43,414 bases of DNA from Oligoflexia bacterium (GCA_028277945.1 JANQFH010000036.1:1-43414); one strand, 5' to 3'. Counted from the first letter of the stretch, positions 28,639 through 38,667 are shown. A program made the numbers and translations. Notes: generated by a model from the sequence alone, not told the origin.

Positions 28639-29252
28639 TAAAGGGCTTCTCTTAAGCCATTCAAGACAAATTGTACGGCCATAGCCGCTAACAACAGGCC
28701 CATAAGCCGCGTAAAGACATTGATGCCAGTCCTGCCAAGCAGTTGTAACAACAACGCCGCACGGGACAAGATGAGATAGGCAATAAAACCAACCACAACG
28801 ATCGCAGCGACAATCACACCCCACTGTTCCAATCCACTGGACTCACGACTGAGCACAAGCACGGTGGTAATAGCTCCAGGTCCTGCCAACATTGGCACAG
28901 CCAAAGGCACGATAGATACATCTTCTTTATCCATGGCTTCGGCCTCTTCTTCTGGCCGACTCTTTACCTTAGGACGTTCGGCTTGGATCATGTTCAGAGC
29001 AATGAGAAAGAGAATAATGCCACCAGCAATACGAATGGCGGGCAGAGAAAGATGCAGATAGGCCATGAGGGGTTGGCCGACAACAGCAAATAGCATGAGG
29101 ACCAGCGCCATGACCACGGCAGCTCGGCGTACCATAACCCGGATGGCTTTGGCGCCAACCTCCTCGGTTATGGTGAGTAAGATCGGTATACTGCCAAATG
29201 GATTGATAGTGACAAAAAGTGAAAGGAACGCCGTAATCGTGAAGGTCAACAA
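28638..29252 (-). CDS. MarC/UPF0056-family membrane protein
   Basis: 204 aa, six predicted helices. FVTINPFGSIPILLTIT, the hallmark NPFG, and VPLAVPMLAGPGAITTVLVL identify MarC/YhgN-type proteins, whose substrate is uncertain. Its start lies 7 nt inside the upstream DUF4388 gene. The second-last loop carries a charged stretch RPKVKSRPEEEAEAMDKED. Confidence 0.9.
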   Translation of the reverse strand: MLTFTITAFLSLFVTINPFGSIPILLTITEEVGAKAIRVMVRRAAVVMALVLMLFAVVGQPLMAYLHLSLPAIRIAGGIILFLIALNMIQAERPKVKSRPEEEAEAMDKEDVSIVPLAVPMLAGPGAITTVLVLSRESSGLEQWGVIVAAIVVVGFIAYLILSRAALLLQLLGRTGINVFTRLMGLLLAAMAVQFVLNGLREAL

Positions 29253-30259
29253 CTCAGAGAAACTCCGATGGCAACTGCCAGCTGCTGAAAAAACCAGGTT
29301 GTCGCAGCCAGTTGGCTGTGGTTAAACTTATCTCTATGAACATTCATGGTAACGATGCACACCGGTTGCCGAAAAAGGCTCACAACCATAGCATAGTGAT
29401 TAGGTTGCTCCAATGCAACAAAACTACTCTCACTCTTACGTGACAAGAGCTCAGCTGGTAATACCAACTCATTAGGTTGCTCACCTGTCAGTGGTAACTC
29501 CAACCAATTGCCGTCAGGTTTAGGTAAACGTACATCCAAGTTAGCGCTGATTTCTGGCATGGCCGTACGGATGTTGTGCAGAAAGAACTGTTGATCCCAA
29601 CTGCCGAGCTGTTTGATCAAAATTTCGCCCATGGCCCGCAACGTCAACAGGGTTTCATACCGACTTGCATCACCGATACGGAAAAACTCCTCTTTCCAAG
29701 GGTCATACCGTTTTCGTAACTCTTCTATAACCACGGCGACATCATCCGTGCTCTTGGCCGTTTCGGCCCACTCGACAACAAAACTCTTACCGGCTCTGCC
29801 TATAGGATCGAGCTGATTCCACAGATCATAACAGCTCAAAGAGATGGGATCGCTAATGGAAACCTCACCCCGTTCAAACCGAAACATCCCCTCTTTCCAT
29901 TTCAAGATCTCGGCAATCATCGCTGTCATCTGTAACTGTAAGATCCTATTAAGCTCAGTCGAATTCAACAGTTTCTTCTCTAAGCAGATAGAGCCAATGG
30001 ATCGCCACGGTTTTGTACGTTGTTGCTCCTGCAGAATTTCCTGCAACTGTTCTTCTGAAAGGCAGCCCTCTTTCACCAATCGGCCACCAAGGCGAACAGA
30101 AAAACCCTCAACTCCAACGTAGACAAGCTCACCCAAATGAAAATTTACCGTGGCGATACTCTCTCCCTTGATCAACAGGCCACCTGTAGCCAAAGAACTG
30201 CTGATTAGGTGAAAGATTTCCGCCACCGAAAACGTGTTGATGTTGCCGGTCTTCGCCAT
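29246..30259 (-). CDS. DUF4388-domain protein
   Basis: 337 aa. The N-terminal 110 residues (FSVAEIFHLISSSLATGGLLIKGE, FHLGELVYVGVEG, GSICLEKKLLN, MIAEILKWKEGMFRFERG) match DUF4388, a module common in delta-type bacteria near signalling and gliding or development genes. The C-terminal half has no domain that I recognise. GAGGAG precedes the ATG. It is the first gene of the minus-strand run and divergent from the MATE gene. Confidence 0.8.
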   Translation of the reverse strand: MAKTGNINTFSVAEIFHLISSSLATGGLLIKGESIATVNFHLGELVYVGVEGFSVRLGGRLVKEGCLSEEQLQEILQEQQRTKPWRSIGSICLEKKLLNSTELNRILQLQMTAMIAEILKWKEGMFRFERGEVSISDPISLSCYDLWNQLDPIGRAGKSFVVEWAETAKSTDDVAVVIEELRKRYDPWKEEFFRIGDASRYETLLTLRAMGEILIKQLGSWDQQFFLHNIRTAMPEISANLDVRLPKPDGNWLELPLTGEQPNELVLPAELLSRKSESSFVALEQPNHYAMVVSLFRQPVCIVTMNVHRDKFNHSQLAATTWFFQQLAVAIGVSLSC

Positions 30260-30332
30260 TCAGCCTTGACTCCTCATTGAATTACATAATGCATTTACAC
30301 GATTGTAGCAATCGATTATAACCCGCCGCAAC

Positions 30333-31667
30333 ATGCGCTCCAAAACACCACTGCTTGAAGGTTCAATTCCCAAACACGTTGTCTACTTGGCCTTGCCAGT
30401 ACTCTGCCACATGGGCTTTAGCACCCTCTATTCGATTGTCGATCTCTACTTTGTTGGCTGGTTGGGTAGTAACTCTGTGGCAGCCCTCTCCATTGGCACA
30501 ACGCTCTTCTTTTTCATTCTTGCTCTAGGTCAAGCCATTGGTGTTGGCGGCCTCGCCCTCATTTCACAAGCTTGGGGGCGCAAACAGTTTGATCGGGCAC
30601 GACAGATCTATACTCAGGCGTTATGGGCTGCTCTAGTAGTTGGCATAGTCGCCTGGTTTGTCGCTTATCTCTTTGCTGCTCGTTATGTTGCCGCCTTTAC
30701 AGCGGATATGCAAACCATAGAGCTTGGTTTAGACTACTTGGAGATCTATACGGCCATCTGCTTTCTGCAACTCTTTTTAATGGTGAATAACTTCTGTTTT
30801 CGTGGCAGTGGCGATTTCATAACCCCAGTGAAGATCATGCTGGGCAGTAACATTCTCAACATCATCCTTGATCCACTGCTTATTTTCGGTCCTTGGTTTT
30901 TCCCACGTCTGGAGCTGCAAGGCGCTGCCCTGGCCACGGTGCTCAGCCAACTGGTCGCATGCGGATGGTACGTTTACGTTATTATCGGCAACAAGAAAAA
31001 CCTTGCCATTGTGACCATCCGTCGGCCTGACACTAAGCTCATAGGCAAAATTCTTAAGATTGGCCTGCCCAGTGCGGGGCAGTATCTGCTTTTGGCCCTG
31101 ATGATCCTCATTACCTATCGCTGGATCAAACCATTAGGTCCTCAAACCACGGCTGCCGTTGGGGTTGGTTTTCGTCTCATCCACTCCTCTTATCTGCCTA
31201 TGGTGGCTATCTCTATTGCTGCGGCCACTCTCGTCGGACAAAACTGGGCTGCCAACGCCTTCGCCCGCGCCCGCAGCTCTTTCTATTGGGCTCAGCTCTT
31301 TGCCAATGCATGGTCCCTCGGCATTACAACGCTCTTTTTGTTATTCCCAAGCTTCTTCCTTGCTTTCTTCACTGATGATCAACAGGTCATAGACAACGGC
31401 GTCATCTACATACGGGTCTTTGGCCTTAGCAACTTCCTGGTAGCTTCTATCTTTATATGTACCGCTGCCTTTCAAGGACTTGCCAGAACGATGGTCCCGT
31501 TGATTGGGGCAATGCTAAAAGTGCTCATTTATGCACTGCTCTGGTTATGGGCTTATGAGAGTTTAAATCTTACTTTTATCTATGCCGCCGCAGTGTTGGG
31601 CATTTTTGGCGAATTTCTCTGGGACCTAATCTACAGCCGTAAGGTCCTCAGCGCACCATCACCCTAA
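30333..31667 (+). CDS. MATE-family multidrug efflux protein
   Basis: 444 aa, twelve predicted helices. SIPKHVVYLALPVLCHMGFSTLYSIVDLYFVGWLG starts the first MatE repeat; a second repeat starts at about 240 (LPSAGQYLLLALMILITYRWI). MATE proteins export cationic compounds using Na+ or H+. The thymidine kinase gene follows 39 nt downstream. Confidence 0.92.
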   Translation: MRSKTPLLEGSIPKHVVYLALPVLCHMGFSTLYSIVDLYFVGWLGSNSVAALSIGTTLFFFILALGQAIGVGGLALISQAWGRKQFDRARQIYTQALWAALVVGIVAWFVAYLFAARYVAAFTADMQTIELGLDYLEIYTAICFLQLFLMVNNFCFRGSGDFITPVKIMLGSNILNIILDPLLIFGPWFFPRLELQGAALATVLSQLVACGWYVYVIIGNKKNLAIVTIRRPDTKLIGKILKIGLPSAGQYLLLALMILITYRWIKPLGPQTTAAVGVGFRLIHSSYLPMVAISIAAATLVGQNWAANAFARARSSFYWAQLFANAWSLGITTLFLLFPSFFLAFFTDDQQVIDNGVIYIRVFGLSNFLVASIFICTAAFQGLARTMVPLIGAMLKVLIYALLWLWAYESLNLTFIYAAAVLGIFGEFLWDLIYSRKVLSAPSP

Positions 31668-31706
31668 AACACATTATCCTTTACAGAGCCGGTCGAGATT
31701 CGATAC

Positions 31707-32318
31707 ATGAGGCTCATGGCCAAGCTCTACTTTCGTTATGGAACAGTCGGCAGTGCTAAGACCCTGAATCTACTGGCTGTAGCCCATAACTATCGACAGC
31801 AGCAGAAACAGGTGGTCCTCATAAAACCGGCACTGGATACACGCTTTGGCTCTGACCACATCCGCTCCCGTGCCGGTCTAGAGAAGCCAGCAGATATTTT
31901 AGTAGAGCCTGACACCATTCTTGATGGACAAAAGTTCAAAGATGTAAGCTGTATTCTTGTTGATGAAGCACAGTTTCTTAGCAAAAGCCTCATTAGACAG
32001 CTACGACAGATAACCTTGAGTTTAAACATTCCAGTCATCTGCTATGGCCTGCGTACAGACTTTCGTACGCAACTCTTTGAAGGCGCTGCCGCACTCATGG
32101 AGCTTGCCGACGCCGTCGAGGAGATCAAAACCACCTGCGCCTTTTGCAACCGTAAAGCGATCTTCAATCTCAAGCATAGTAACGGCCTAGCTACCCTGAA
32201 GGGACCAAGTGTGGATTTGGGCGCTGAAGAAAAATACTACCCAACCTGCTACGGTTGCTATCGCCGTCAGCTCGAGCTTGCCTACGCCGACAGACTGGAA
32301 AACTTGCCTATGGTCTAA
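31707..32318 (+). CDS. tdk: Thymidine kinase (type II)
   Basis: 203 aa. P-loop GTVGSAKT, IKPALDTRFG, the Asp-Glu Walker B-like VDEAQFL, CYGLRTDFRTQLFEGA in the lasso loop, and two zinc knuckles CAFC and CYGC. It phosphorylates thymidine to dTMP with ATP. The P-loop reads GTVGSAKT rather than the commoner GPMFSGKT. A start at the next Met (31716) is equally plausible. Confidence 0.94.
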   Translation: MRLMAKLYFRYGTVGSAKTLNLLAVAHNYRQQQKQVVLIKPALDTRFGSDHIRSRAGLEKPADILVEPDTILDGQKFKDVSCILVDEAQFLSKSLIRQLRQITLSLNIPVICYGLRTDFRTQLFEGAAALMELADAVEEIKTTCAFCNRKAIFNLKHSNGLATLKGPSVDLGAEEKYYPTCYGCYRRQLELAYADRLENLPMV

Positions 32319-32384
32319 CTTATTGCAATAGCAAAGATAACCCACATCATTGACACAGTGCGTTTTTAACTGTAGTAAGAGCTC

Positions 32385-33542
32385 ATGCGAGGCTCAAGGA
32401 AAATGAGAAGGAGATTGGCGCACCCCTGCGTTTGGGCTAGACGCCGTAAACCCCTCGAAACAGTGGTAGGTCGAGTGATTTGGCTAGTCTCTGCTCTCGC
32501 TTTACTATACTCGCAGACCGAGAGCTTGGCTCAATCCACAGGAACATCGATTCCCGACTTTGCCTTTACCGAAGTTTTTCATACAGTAGTCAGGGGCATA
32601 CCGTTTACGGCAACCCTCGGTCATCTTGACAACGACGAACATCTCGACCTTGTCGTCATGGCACGCTCTGAGGAGAATAGCCAAAAAGGCACGCTCTATC
32701 TCTTTCTCGGCAATGGTGATGGAACCTTTCAATTAAAAAAGATGTTCAAAGACTTCGAACTATCACGACAGATAGTTATTGAGGATTGGAATCATGATGG
32801 GCACAACGATTTACTTGTGGTTCCTGCCACACAACCAGACCAAGTTTTTGTTGCCTCTAGCCCTCTACGAAGAAACACGCAGCTGCCCCTCGAAAATCTC
32901 GATCTAGAGCTGCCTGCTATACAAAGTCTTTGCGTTGCTGACCTTAATCATGATGAGGTTGTTGATCTCATTGCTGGACACAGAGGTGGGTTTATAGCGT
33001 TGTTGAGCAAGAGAGATAGAACTGATCGGAACATCCTCCCCCTCGACAGGAAGATAAGGATGTTGGCTGGAGGGTTAAAGGTCTATGAAAAATTTATTCT
33101 GTATGACATGGATGGTGACAAAAACAAAGATCTCGTTGTTCTAAAAATGTCCAGAGAACAGCGTGATCAAACCAGTGGGTTCGCGCTTTGGTGGGGCGAT
33201 TCCAAAGGAGCATTCAAGTATGACAACGAGGCCAGTAAAGCACTAACTGCGCAGATTTCTGGAGATGATTTCCCCGATGTCGTGAACTACTTCTCAGTTG
33301 GAGATTACAATGGCGACGGCCAGGTTGAATTGGCCATTGCTGAAAACTCGAATTCTTGGCAGAGATTCTACATTGTCAGCACGGATTACCTTGTGCCGAT
33401 CACATTGGCTAGCGATGAAGGAAGCCAAAGTCATGTAGCGTTGATTGACAGTGGTGACATCGATGGCAATGGATCAGACGACATTGTCTATCTGCATAGC
33501 GATGGCTCGAGTGTTGTTGTGCTGCTGTCAGAAAAAATCTAA
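32385..33542 (+). CDS. Secreted FG-GAP/VCBS-repeat protein
   Basis: 385 aa. Hydrophobic signal segment at about 29-45 after a long basic stretch, then at least six Ca2+-binding-like repeats: DNDEHLDLVV, DWNHDGHNDLLVV, DLNHDEVVDLIAG, DMDGDKNKDLVVL, DYNGDGQVELAIA and DIDGNGSDDIVYL. This is an integrin-like beta-propeller, likely on the cell surface or exported. The role is unknown; such proteins mediate adhesion or bind polysaccharides. A second Met at codon 7 is an alternative start. Confidence 0.85.
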   Translation: MRGSRKMRRRLAHPCVWARRRKPLETVVGRVIWLVSALALLYSQTESLAQSTGTSIPDFAFTEVFHTVVRGIPFTATLGHLDNDEHLDLVVMARSEENSQKGTLYLFLGNGDGTFQLKKMFKDFELSRQIVIEDWNHDGHNDLLVVPATQPDQVFVASSPLRRNTQLPLENLDLELPAIQSLCVADLNHDEVVDLIAGHRGGFIALLSKRDRTDRNILPLDRKIRMLAGGLKVYEKFILYDMDGDKNKDLVVLKMSREQRDQTSGFALWWGDSKGAFKYDNEASKALTAQISGDDFPDVVNYFSVGDYNGDGQVELAIAENSNSWQRFYIVSTDYLVPITLASDEGSQSHVALIDSGDIDGNGSDDIVYLHSDGSSVVVLLSEKI

Positions 33543-33681
33543 ATCTTCCGTGTGAAACTACAGTTACCACCTTGTGTTCGAAAAACGGTTAAAAAACAAA
33601 AAACTGTATTGTAACTACTTGTAATTACTAATATTTATTTGGAACAGAGTTTGCAGTTAACTCTTAGTCAGGAGTTACTGC

Positions 33682-35163
33682 ATGAACCAACAGCGCCCCT
33701 CTCATCTTTTTGGCATTTTTTTGTCACTAATAACCAGCCTATTGCTGGTCAGCTGTCTCGACTCCTCCATTACCTCTTCGGGCCCTGAGACGGGTGATCC
33801 CGCTTCTGTTGGTTCAAGTGAGTTCGCCAGCAGTGACGACAACGACCCGGTTGACGACGATGACTCCGGTGATTCAGGCGACGACGACGCCACAGGAGAC
33901 CCTGGTGACGACGACCCCTTTTGGGGGCCACCCGATCCAAATGACCCACCAGAACATGTCCATGGCCCTATAACCATCTGGGCTACGGATGATGGCGTCT
34001 CTACACCAAACGTGATCGTCGATAACGGGGATGGTACCTTTACGACCTATAGTAACCCCTCTTCCAATGTCTTAGCCTTTGCCATGAAGCTCGCCAAACC
34101 GGGTGATGTCATCGCGCTTAAAGGTCAATTCCCAGCTGTAGCCATTGGTCTAACCTTTTCCTTTGCTGATAGCGAGGTCTTTTGGCCTGGAGGTCAGGTG
34201 ATTCGTGATATTACTATAATCGCGGCAGATCCAGCAGACCCACCAACCATTAATGGTCTCACTTTTCGTGGCGATATGACCACGGGTCAAGGTGGTGTGG
34301 ATAACATCTATTTTAAAAACGTCATCGTTCGCAACGGTGGCGACAACCGCACGCCCATCATTATCTTCCAAGGCAGTTTGTTGGGTCGCATTGGCCTTTA
34401 CGATATTACCTATGTCACCGTCAATCCCAGTCTTTATGGTGGTTACGGTATGAAGTGGGGGCTTCGTGGCCACGGCCGCGCCCTCTACGATGTGCGCCGT
34501 AACATCTTTACTGCCACCGCCGTGGGCAGTGCCGAAGAGCATGCTATTTATATAGACTCTCCAGGCTGGAATGGTGCTGGTGACAGCTACATTCTTGATC
34601 TCGTGCAACAGGGCCCGTCCGGAAGAACCTGCATCCAAGTGGTCAACCGCAAAAACGAGGGTCCTACAGGGTTAGGGCTGTTGATGATGAAGCGCATAGT
34701 CGCACGCACTAAGAAGGGAGCCGGCGGATCTGCCCTTACCATTGCTGGACACCTTGGGCCTGTCTACATGGAAGACATTTACTATAAGGGTGATCTTGGC
34801 GCCATCACCTTTTGGAGCGATGCGGGCAAAGGCCTACACACTGTGAAGATCGATGGCAAAGATTTTACTACCCCCTATGCCGAATTACGTAACGTCTATA
34901 TCGATGCAACTAATGCCGATCGCTCCCACATCGCACTCGCTGGTGTTGGTACGGCCATCATCGGGGCGTTCACGATTATCGGCAACCGCACGGCTTTTGA
35001 TCTGTGGAATAACTTTAGTGGACCCTTAGACAACGGTGATGTCTGGTTTGATGTAACAGCGCCAGTATCCGCTTACCCTGGCTTCCAGTCCGCACAAAAG
35101 ATCAAATACAAGGGCAGCTCACTCTCGGACGCTGCCATCGATGCGATGCTTTATCAACCCTAG
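33682..35163 (+). CDS. Asp-rich lipoprotein with a predicted beta-helix domain
   Basis: 493 aa. Lipobox LLLVSC (Cys25), then an Asp/Ser/Gly-rich linker (about 30-90, repeated DDD and SGDSGDDD stretches), then a domain of about 390 residues with repeated beta-strand and Asn/Gly turns (ITIIAADPADPPTINGLTFRG, DNIYFKNVIVRNGG) typical of right-handed beta-helix, pectate-lyase-like folds. I see no catalytic residues that can be assigned. CAGGAG lies 8 nt before the ATG. Confidence 0.82.
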   Translation: MNQQRPSHLFGIFLSLITSLLLVSCLDSSITSSGPETGDPASVGSSEFASSDDNDPVDDDDSGDSGDDDATGDPGDDDPFWGPPDPNDPPEHVHGPITIWATDDGVSTPNVIVDNGDGTFTTYSNPSSNVLAFAMKLAKPGDVIALKGQFPAVAIGLTFSFADSEVFWPGGQVIRDITIIAADPADPPTINGLTFRGDMTTGQGGVDNIYFKNVIVRNGGDNRTPIIIFQGSLLGRIGLYDITYVTVNPSLYGGYGMKWGLRGHGRALYDVRRNIFTATAVGSAEEHAIYIDSPGWNGAGDSYILDLVQQGPSGRTCIQVVNRKNEGPTGLGLLMMKRIVARTKKGAGGSALTIAGHLGPVYMEDIYYKGDLGAITFWSDAGKGLHTVKIDGKDFTTPYAELRNVYIDATNADRSHIALAGVGTAIIGAFTIIGNRTAFDLWNNFSGPLDNGDVWFDVTAPVSAYPGFQSAQKIKYKGSSLSDAAIDAMLYQP

Positions 35164-35179
35164 TTGCTGCTAGGCCTAG

Positions 35180-37366
35180 CTAATCTTTTGCCAGACCGAG
35201 GTGTGCCAATAGAGCTCGGTTGTTAACAGGACGGCCAAGAAAGTTTTCCACGGCATCATCAACATCCATGCTGTCGCCTGGCTCCAGGATGGCACGACGA
35301 TAGGCCATGCCAGTCTTATAATCAAAAATACCTTCTTGCTTAAAGCGGGTGAACATGTCCTGTGCGTACCGCAGTGACCACAGGTAGCTATAATAGGCAG
35401 CGTCATAGCCGTTGATGAGATGGTTGAAACTGGCAAAACGGTTGTTGTTTGGCAGCGGTGGCAGACGTGTAACCCGCTTAGACAGCTCTTGCCAGATCTT
35501 TTCCGCATTAAAGTCCTCACCCGGCACTTGACCATGGTAGGTCATATCCGCCAGTCCAAGAAAAACCTGAGTAATCCAACTCCAGGCACCCTGCTCAAAT
35601 TTTCTTGATTGCAAAATGCCGGTGACTAATTTTTTCGGAATCGGTTTAACCGCCACCTGCTGCAACCCTTCTGCAGTAGTAAGCCAGTTTTCCATCATCT
35701 GGGAGGGCGCCTCAATAAAATCCCAAGGAACCATATACCCACTCTGGCTAAAGAAGCGCGTTCTGGCCAGGGCGTTGTGCATGATGTGGCCAAATTCATG
35801 AAAGAAGGTCTGTACGTTCCTTAGATCATTATACTCCTTGAAGTTGCCAAGCATCACACCAATGGGTATGCGGTGTTTATCTTTTGTATCAAGGCCGCCA
35901 AGCACAAGCGCTGCAGCAGCAAAATGGGAGTACTTATTTTCCCGAGGAAAGAGATCGGTGTAGAAGTAGGCTGCAAGCTCCCCGTTCTTACCTGCCTCAC
36001 GTACTTCGTAGAGTTTTACATCTTGGTGCCAGGTGGCATCGGGAAAGTCTTTGAGATCTATTTCTTTAAAACGAACGCCGAGAAGATTTTCGTAGATGTC
36101 GAGCGTTCCCTGCACCACGCTCTGCATGGGAAAGTATTTCCTGATTTCACTCGAATCGAGCTGCAGCTCCTTCTCCTGCCACTGCCGTACGTAATAACGC
36201 ACGTCCCACATTTGCAGTGTTAGTGTGCCATCTCTACGAAATGACTGCCGCTCCTCTTTGGTAAGCGCTTTGGCATTGTGTCTGATCTCTCGCTGTTTAT
36301 AGGCCAGCAAAGTAGCATACTCTTTATCAACCAACGGCGCGAGTTTACTGCTAATGTCATTCAAAAAGTTCAAGACCCGCCGCTTACTGCCAGCAAGACG
36401 TCGCTCTGTAACAAAATCAGCGTGGGTGACCGTTTCAGACTTACTCACACCCTTAGGTCGCCGTTTTGTACTTAGCAGCGTCGCTAACTTGTGGCGCAAC
36501 AGTATAGCCTCTTTAAACAGGGGGCTGTTCTCTTTAGCAGCTTGATTAACCCGCAGTACAACCATGGCCCGGCGCGTTTCCGCGTCTTTGGCCCAGGTCA
36601 TCACTTCTTTTGCCCAGCGCCAGTGAGCTGGCACCCGATACTTACCAGCTGGGGTCGTTTTCAGGGTCTGTTTAAATTCGTCCGACAGTCCATCTAAATG
36701 TTCTGCCGATAGAATGAGCTCGCTCTTATCTTCCCGTATGTTGGTAGAAAATTGAACTTTGATCTCACTGAGTCGCTTCAACCCCTTAACAAACTCCTGA
36801 CGTTGCTTTTCTGGCAAGGTCGCGCCATTTTGCTCAGCTTGCTGCAAAAACTTAGTGGCAAGCCGCATAATTAATTTATCCGCATCAGATAACTGACTAT
36901 GAACTCGACTGAGAACTGCCCCCAACTGCGGGTTTGAGAAGAGTTCTACTTCGATCTTTTCACTCGCTGCATGACACTCCTGACTGGAGGCCCGCAGGCC
37001 TGCATCTGTAGAGACATCTTTTAACAGACCCAAGGGCAGAATCGTGTGGTGAAAATTGGCAAGAGCTTGGTCGAGAGCGGCTATAGTGGCTTCAGGGGAG
37101 TGGTTAGAGTTCTGCTGCAGCTCTTCCCCACTTTCTGATTGGATGATGATTTGCTCGACCCTGCTCTTGAGCGTCGCTGCAGCTGTGTCACATCTCTCTT
37201 TGAGCTGCTCTGAACTCCAATCGAATCGTGGCAGGTTAGGACGCAGGGTTGTCTTCTCCGCAGAGCTTGGTTCAAGCGTAGTTCGCTGGCATCCCGTGAG
37301 GATCGTCAGCAGCAACAGAACAATCGTTGGAGAGCCGATGATTGAAACAGACCTTTTCTCTTTCAT
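35180..37366 (-). CDS. M3-family metallopeptidase (oligopeptidase) with lipoprotein signal
   Basis: 728 aa from ATG 37366 (GGAG 7 nt upstream). A lipobox LLTILTGC gives a lipid anchor. The zinc motif FFHEFGHIMHNAL at about residue 505 is M3/thimet-oligopeptidase type, with a downstream EAPSQMMENW supplying the third zinc ligand. M3 enzymes cut peptides of up to about 20 residues and are usually cytoplasmic; the lipoprotein form points to peptide turnover in the periplasm or on the surface. It follows a small lipoprotein gene by 24 nt. Confidence 0.9.
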   Translation of the reverse strand: MKEKRSVSIIGSPTIVLLLLTILTGCQRTTLEPSSAEKTTLRPNLPRFDWSSEQLKERCDTAAATLKSRVEQIIIQSESGEELQQNSNHSPEATIAALDQALANFHHTILPLGLLKDVSTDAGLRASSQECHAASEKIEVELFSNPQLGAVLSRVHSQLSDADKLIMRLATKFLQQAEQNGATLPEKQRQEFVKGLKRLSEIKVQFSTNIREDKSELILSAEHLDGLSDEFKQTLKTTPAGKYRVPAHWRWAKEVMTWAKDAETRRAMVVLRVNQAAKENSPLFKEAILLRHKLATLLSTKRRPKGVSKSETVTHADFVTERRLAGSKRRVLNFLNDISSKLAPLVDKEYATLLAYKQREIRHNAKALTKEERQSFRRDGTLTLQMWDVRYYVRQWQEKELQLDSSEIRKYFPMQSVVQGTLDIYENLLGVRFKEIDLKDFPDATWHQDVKLYEVREAGKNGELAAYFYTDLFPRENKYSHFAAAALVLGGLDTKDKHRIPIGVMLGNFKEYNDLRNVQTFFHEFGHIMHNALARTRFFSQSGYMVPWDFIEAPSQMMENWLTTAEGLQQVAVKPIPKKLVTGILQSRKFEQGAWSWITQVFLGLADMTYHGQVPGEDFNAEKIWQELSKRVTRLPPLPNNNRFASFNHLINGYDAAYYSYLWSLRYAQDMFTRFKQEGIFDYKTGMAYRRAILEPGDSMDVDDAVENFLGRPVNNRALLAHLGLAKD

Positions 37367-37390
37367 ACAGCTCTCCAATATCAAGTAATT

Positions 37391-38056
37391 CTACTGTAGG
37401 CTAAGTGGTGCCGGCAGGGGATGAGCAACCGAGGTAAGCGCAGCAACTGGATAGAGGGTAAACGTATCACTAAACAGCGTTACACAACTGGGATTAGCTG
37501 CATCAAGTCTACTATTATAGGTCTTTATCGCACCACTCTTCGAATCAGGTGCAAAGAGAGTACCATTATTTAGGGTGACTTCGTTTGCGTTTGCACTCAG
37601 CCTCTGACCGGTACAGTTAGAAGATTCAAAGTAGACCGGTCCACCAACAACCGAACCGTTGGTAGAATTGGCACATAAGATGGCGCCGTTAAAACTGCTG
37701 TTGAAAATACAATAGTGTGGACTATCAAAACCTACGAGCGTTCCAAGGGTATTGCCAGCGGCATCCACAACTTGCGTAGGTTTAGTAAACCCACTCAAGG
37801 TCGTTTGGGCAGCGCCCACGGCAGTACTTAATCCCTGGGTCGTCTGGTCGAGTTCATCAATCGCCCCTTGCACCGTTGATGCTCCTAACGAGTTGCCATC
37901 ACCACTATTATCGTATGGAATTTCCAAAGCAGTGAGCAGTGCTTCGGTTATGGTGTCGACGTTGGTGGCAATGGTCTCAGAGCAGGCAATCACCAGCGCC
38001 ACCCCAACTGGGACACCAAATAAAAAGAGTACATAGGATTTGAGTTTATCTATCAT
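37391..38056 (-). CDS. Putative lipoprotein with fibre-like segment
   Basis: 221 aa from ATG 38056, supported by GGAGG 8 nt upstream. Signal peptide with lipobox VALVIAC. Residues about 45-65 (SLGASTVQGAIDELDQTT) resemble the repeat of phage tail fibres and adhesin stalks, followed by a Cys-containing small domain. Function unknown. Likely in one operon with the M3 peptidase downstream. Confidence 0.78.
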   Translation of the reverse strand: MIDKLKSYVLFLFGVPVGVALVIACSETIATNVDTITEALLTALEIPYDNSGDGNSLGASTVQGAIDELDQTTQGLSTAVGAAQTTLSGFTKPTQVVDAAGNTLGTLVGFDSPHYCIFNSSFNGAILCANSTNGSVVGGPVYFESSNCTGQRLSANANEVTLNNGTLFAPDSKSGAIKTYNSRLDAANPSCVTLFSDTFTLYPVAALTSVAHPLPAPLSLQ

Positions 38057-38169
38057 TTCGCTGACCTCCACAAAGCAGTTGTACAAAGTCCCGGCTCTTT
38101 AGCAGAAAATCCCTCTACTGAAAAGCCCCTCCCAGCAAAACATTTTAACTGGCTAGAATTACAAGATTT

Positions 38170-38667
38170 ATGTACACTACCCCTATGCTACGTGGCTTGC
38201 TCTACCGCCTCTACAGCGCCCTTAAAGAGAACTTCGAGCAGGTACAGCTTGAGGCTGTAAAGGCAAAGTACAAGCTGGACGACTCAGTAGAGCTCGGGCC
38301 TGGGGTACACCTTATGGGCCAGGTTGAAATTGGTGCCAACAGCTATGTCAACGGTCCGGGTATCATCTACGGTGGGGAGCACGCCAAGGTGAAGATTGGC
38401 AGGTGGTGCGCCATTGCCAACAACGTCAACCTGCGGGCCGCCACCCATGATCTTGACAACCCTACTGGACCAAACGTCAAGATGATTGAGGCAGACATCA
38501 TCATTGGCGATCACGTCTGGATTGGCGCCAATGTCTTTATCAAATCGGGTGTGACCATTGGTGATCACGCTGTCATTGGCGCAAACTCCGTAGTTACAGC
38601 AGCTGTCGCTGCTAATCACATTGTCGCCGGCAATCCTGCCAGGACGATCCGTGAGCGTTCCTCTTGA
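38170..38667 (+). CDS. Left-handed beta-helix (hexapeptide) acyltransferase
   Basis: 165 aa. Hexapeptide repeats (VHLMGQVEIGANSYVNGPG, IIIGDHVWIGANVFIKSG, VTIGDHAVIGANSVV) and the ending AGNPARTIRER mark maltose-O-acetyltransferase/WbbJ-type enzymes. The His in AATHDL is the likely catalytic base. It probably O-acetylates a sugar of the surface glycan. Its stop overlaps the TTG start of the glycosyltransferase (TTGA). Confidence 0.9.
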   Translation: MYTTPMLRGLLYRLYSALKENFEQVQLEAVKAKYKLDDSVELGPGVHLMGQVEIGANSYVNGPGIIYGGEHAKVKIGRWCAIANNVNLRAATHDLDNPTGPNVKMIEADIIIGDHVWIGANVFIKSGVTIGDHAVIGANSVVTAAVAANHIVAGNPARTIRERSS

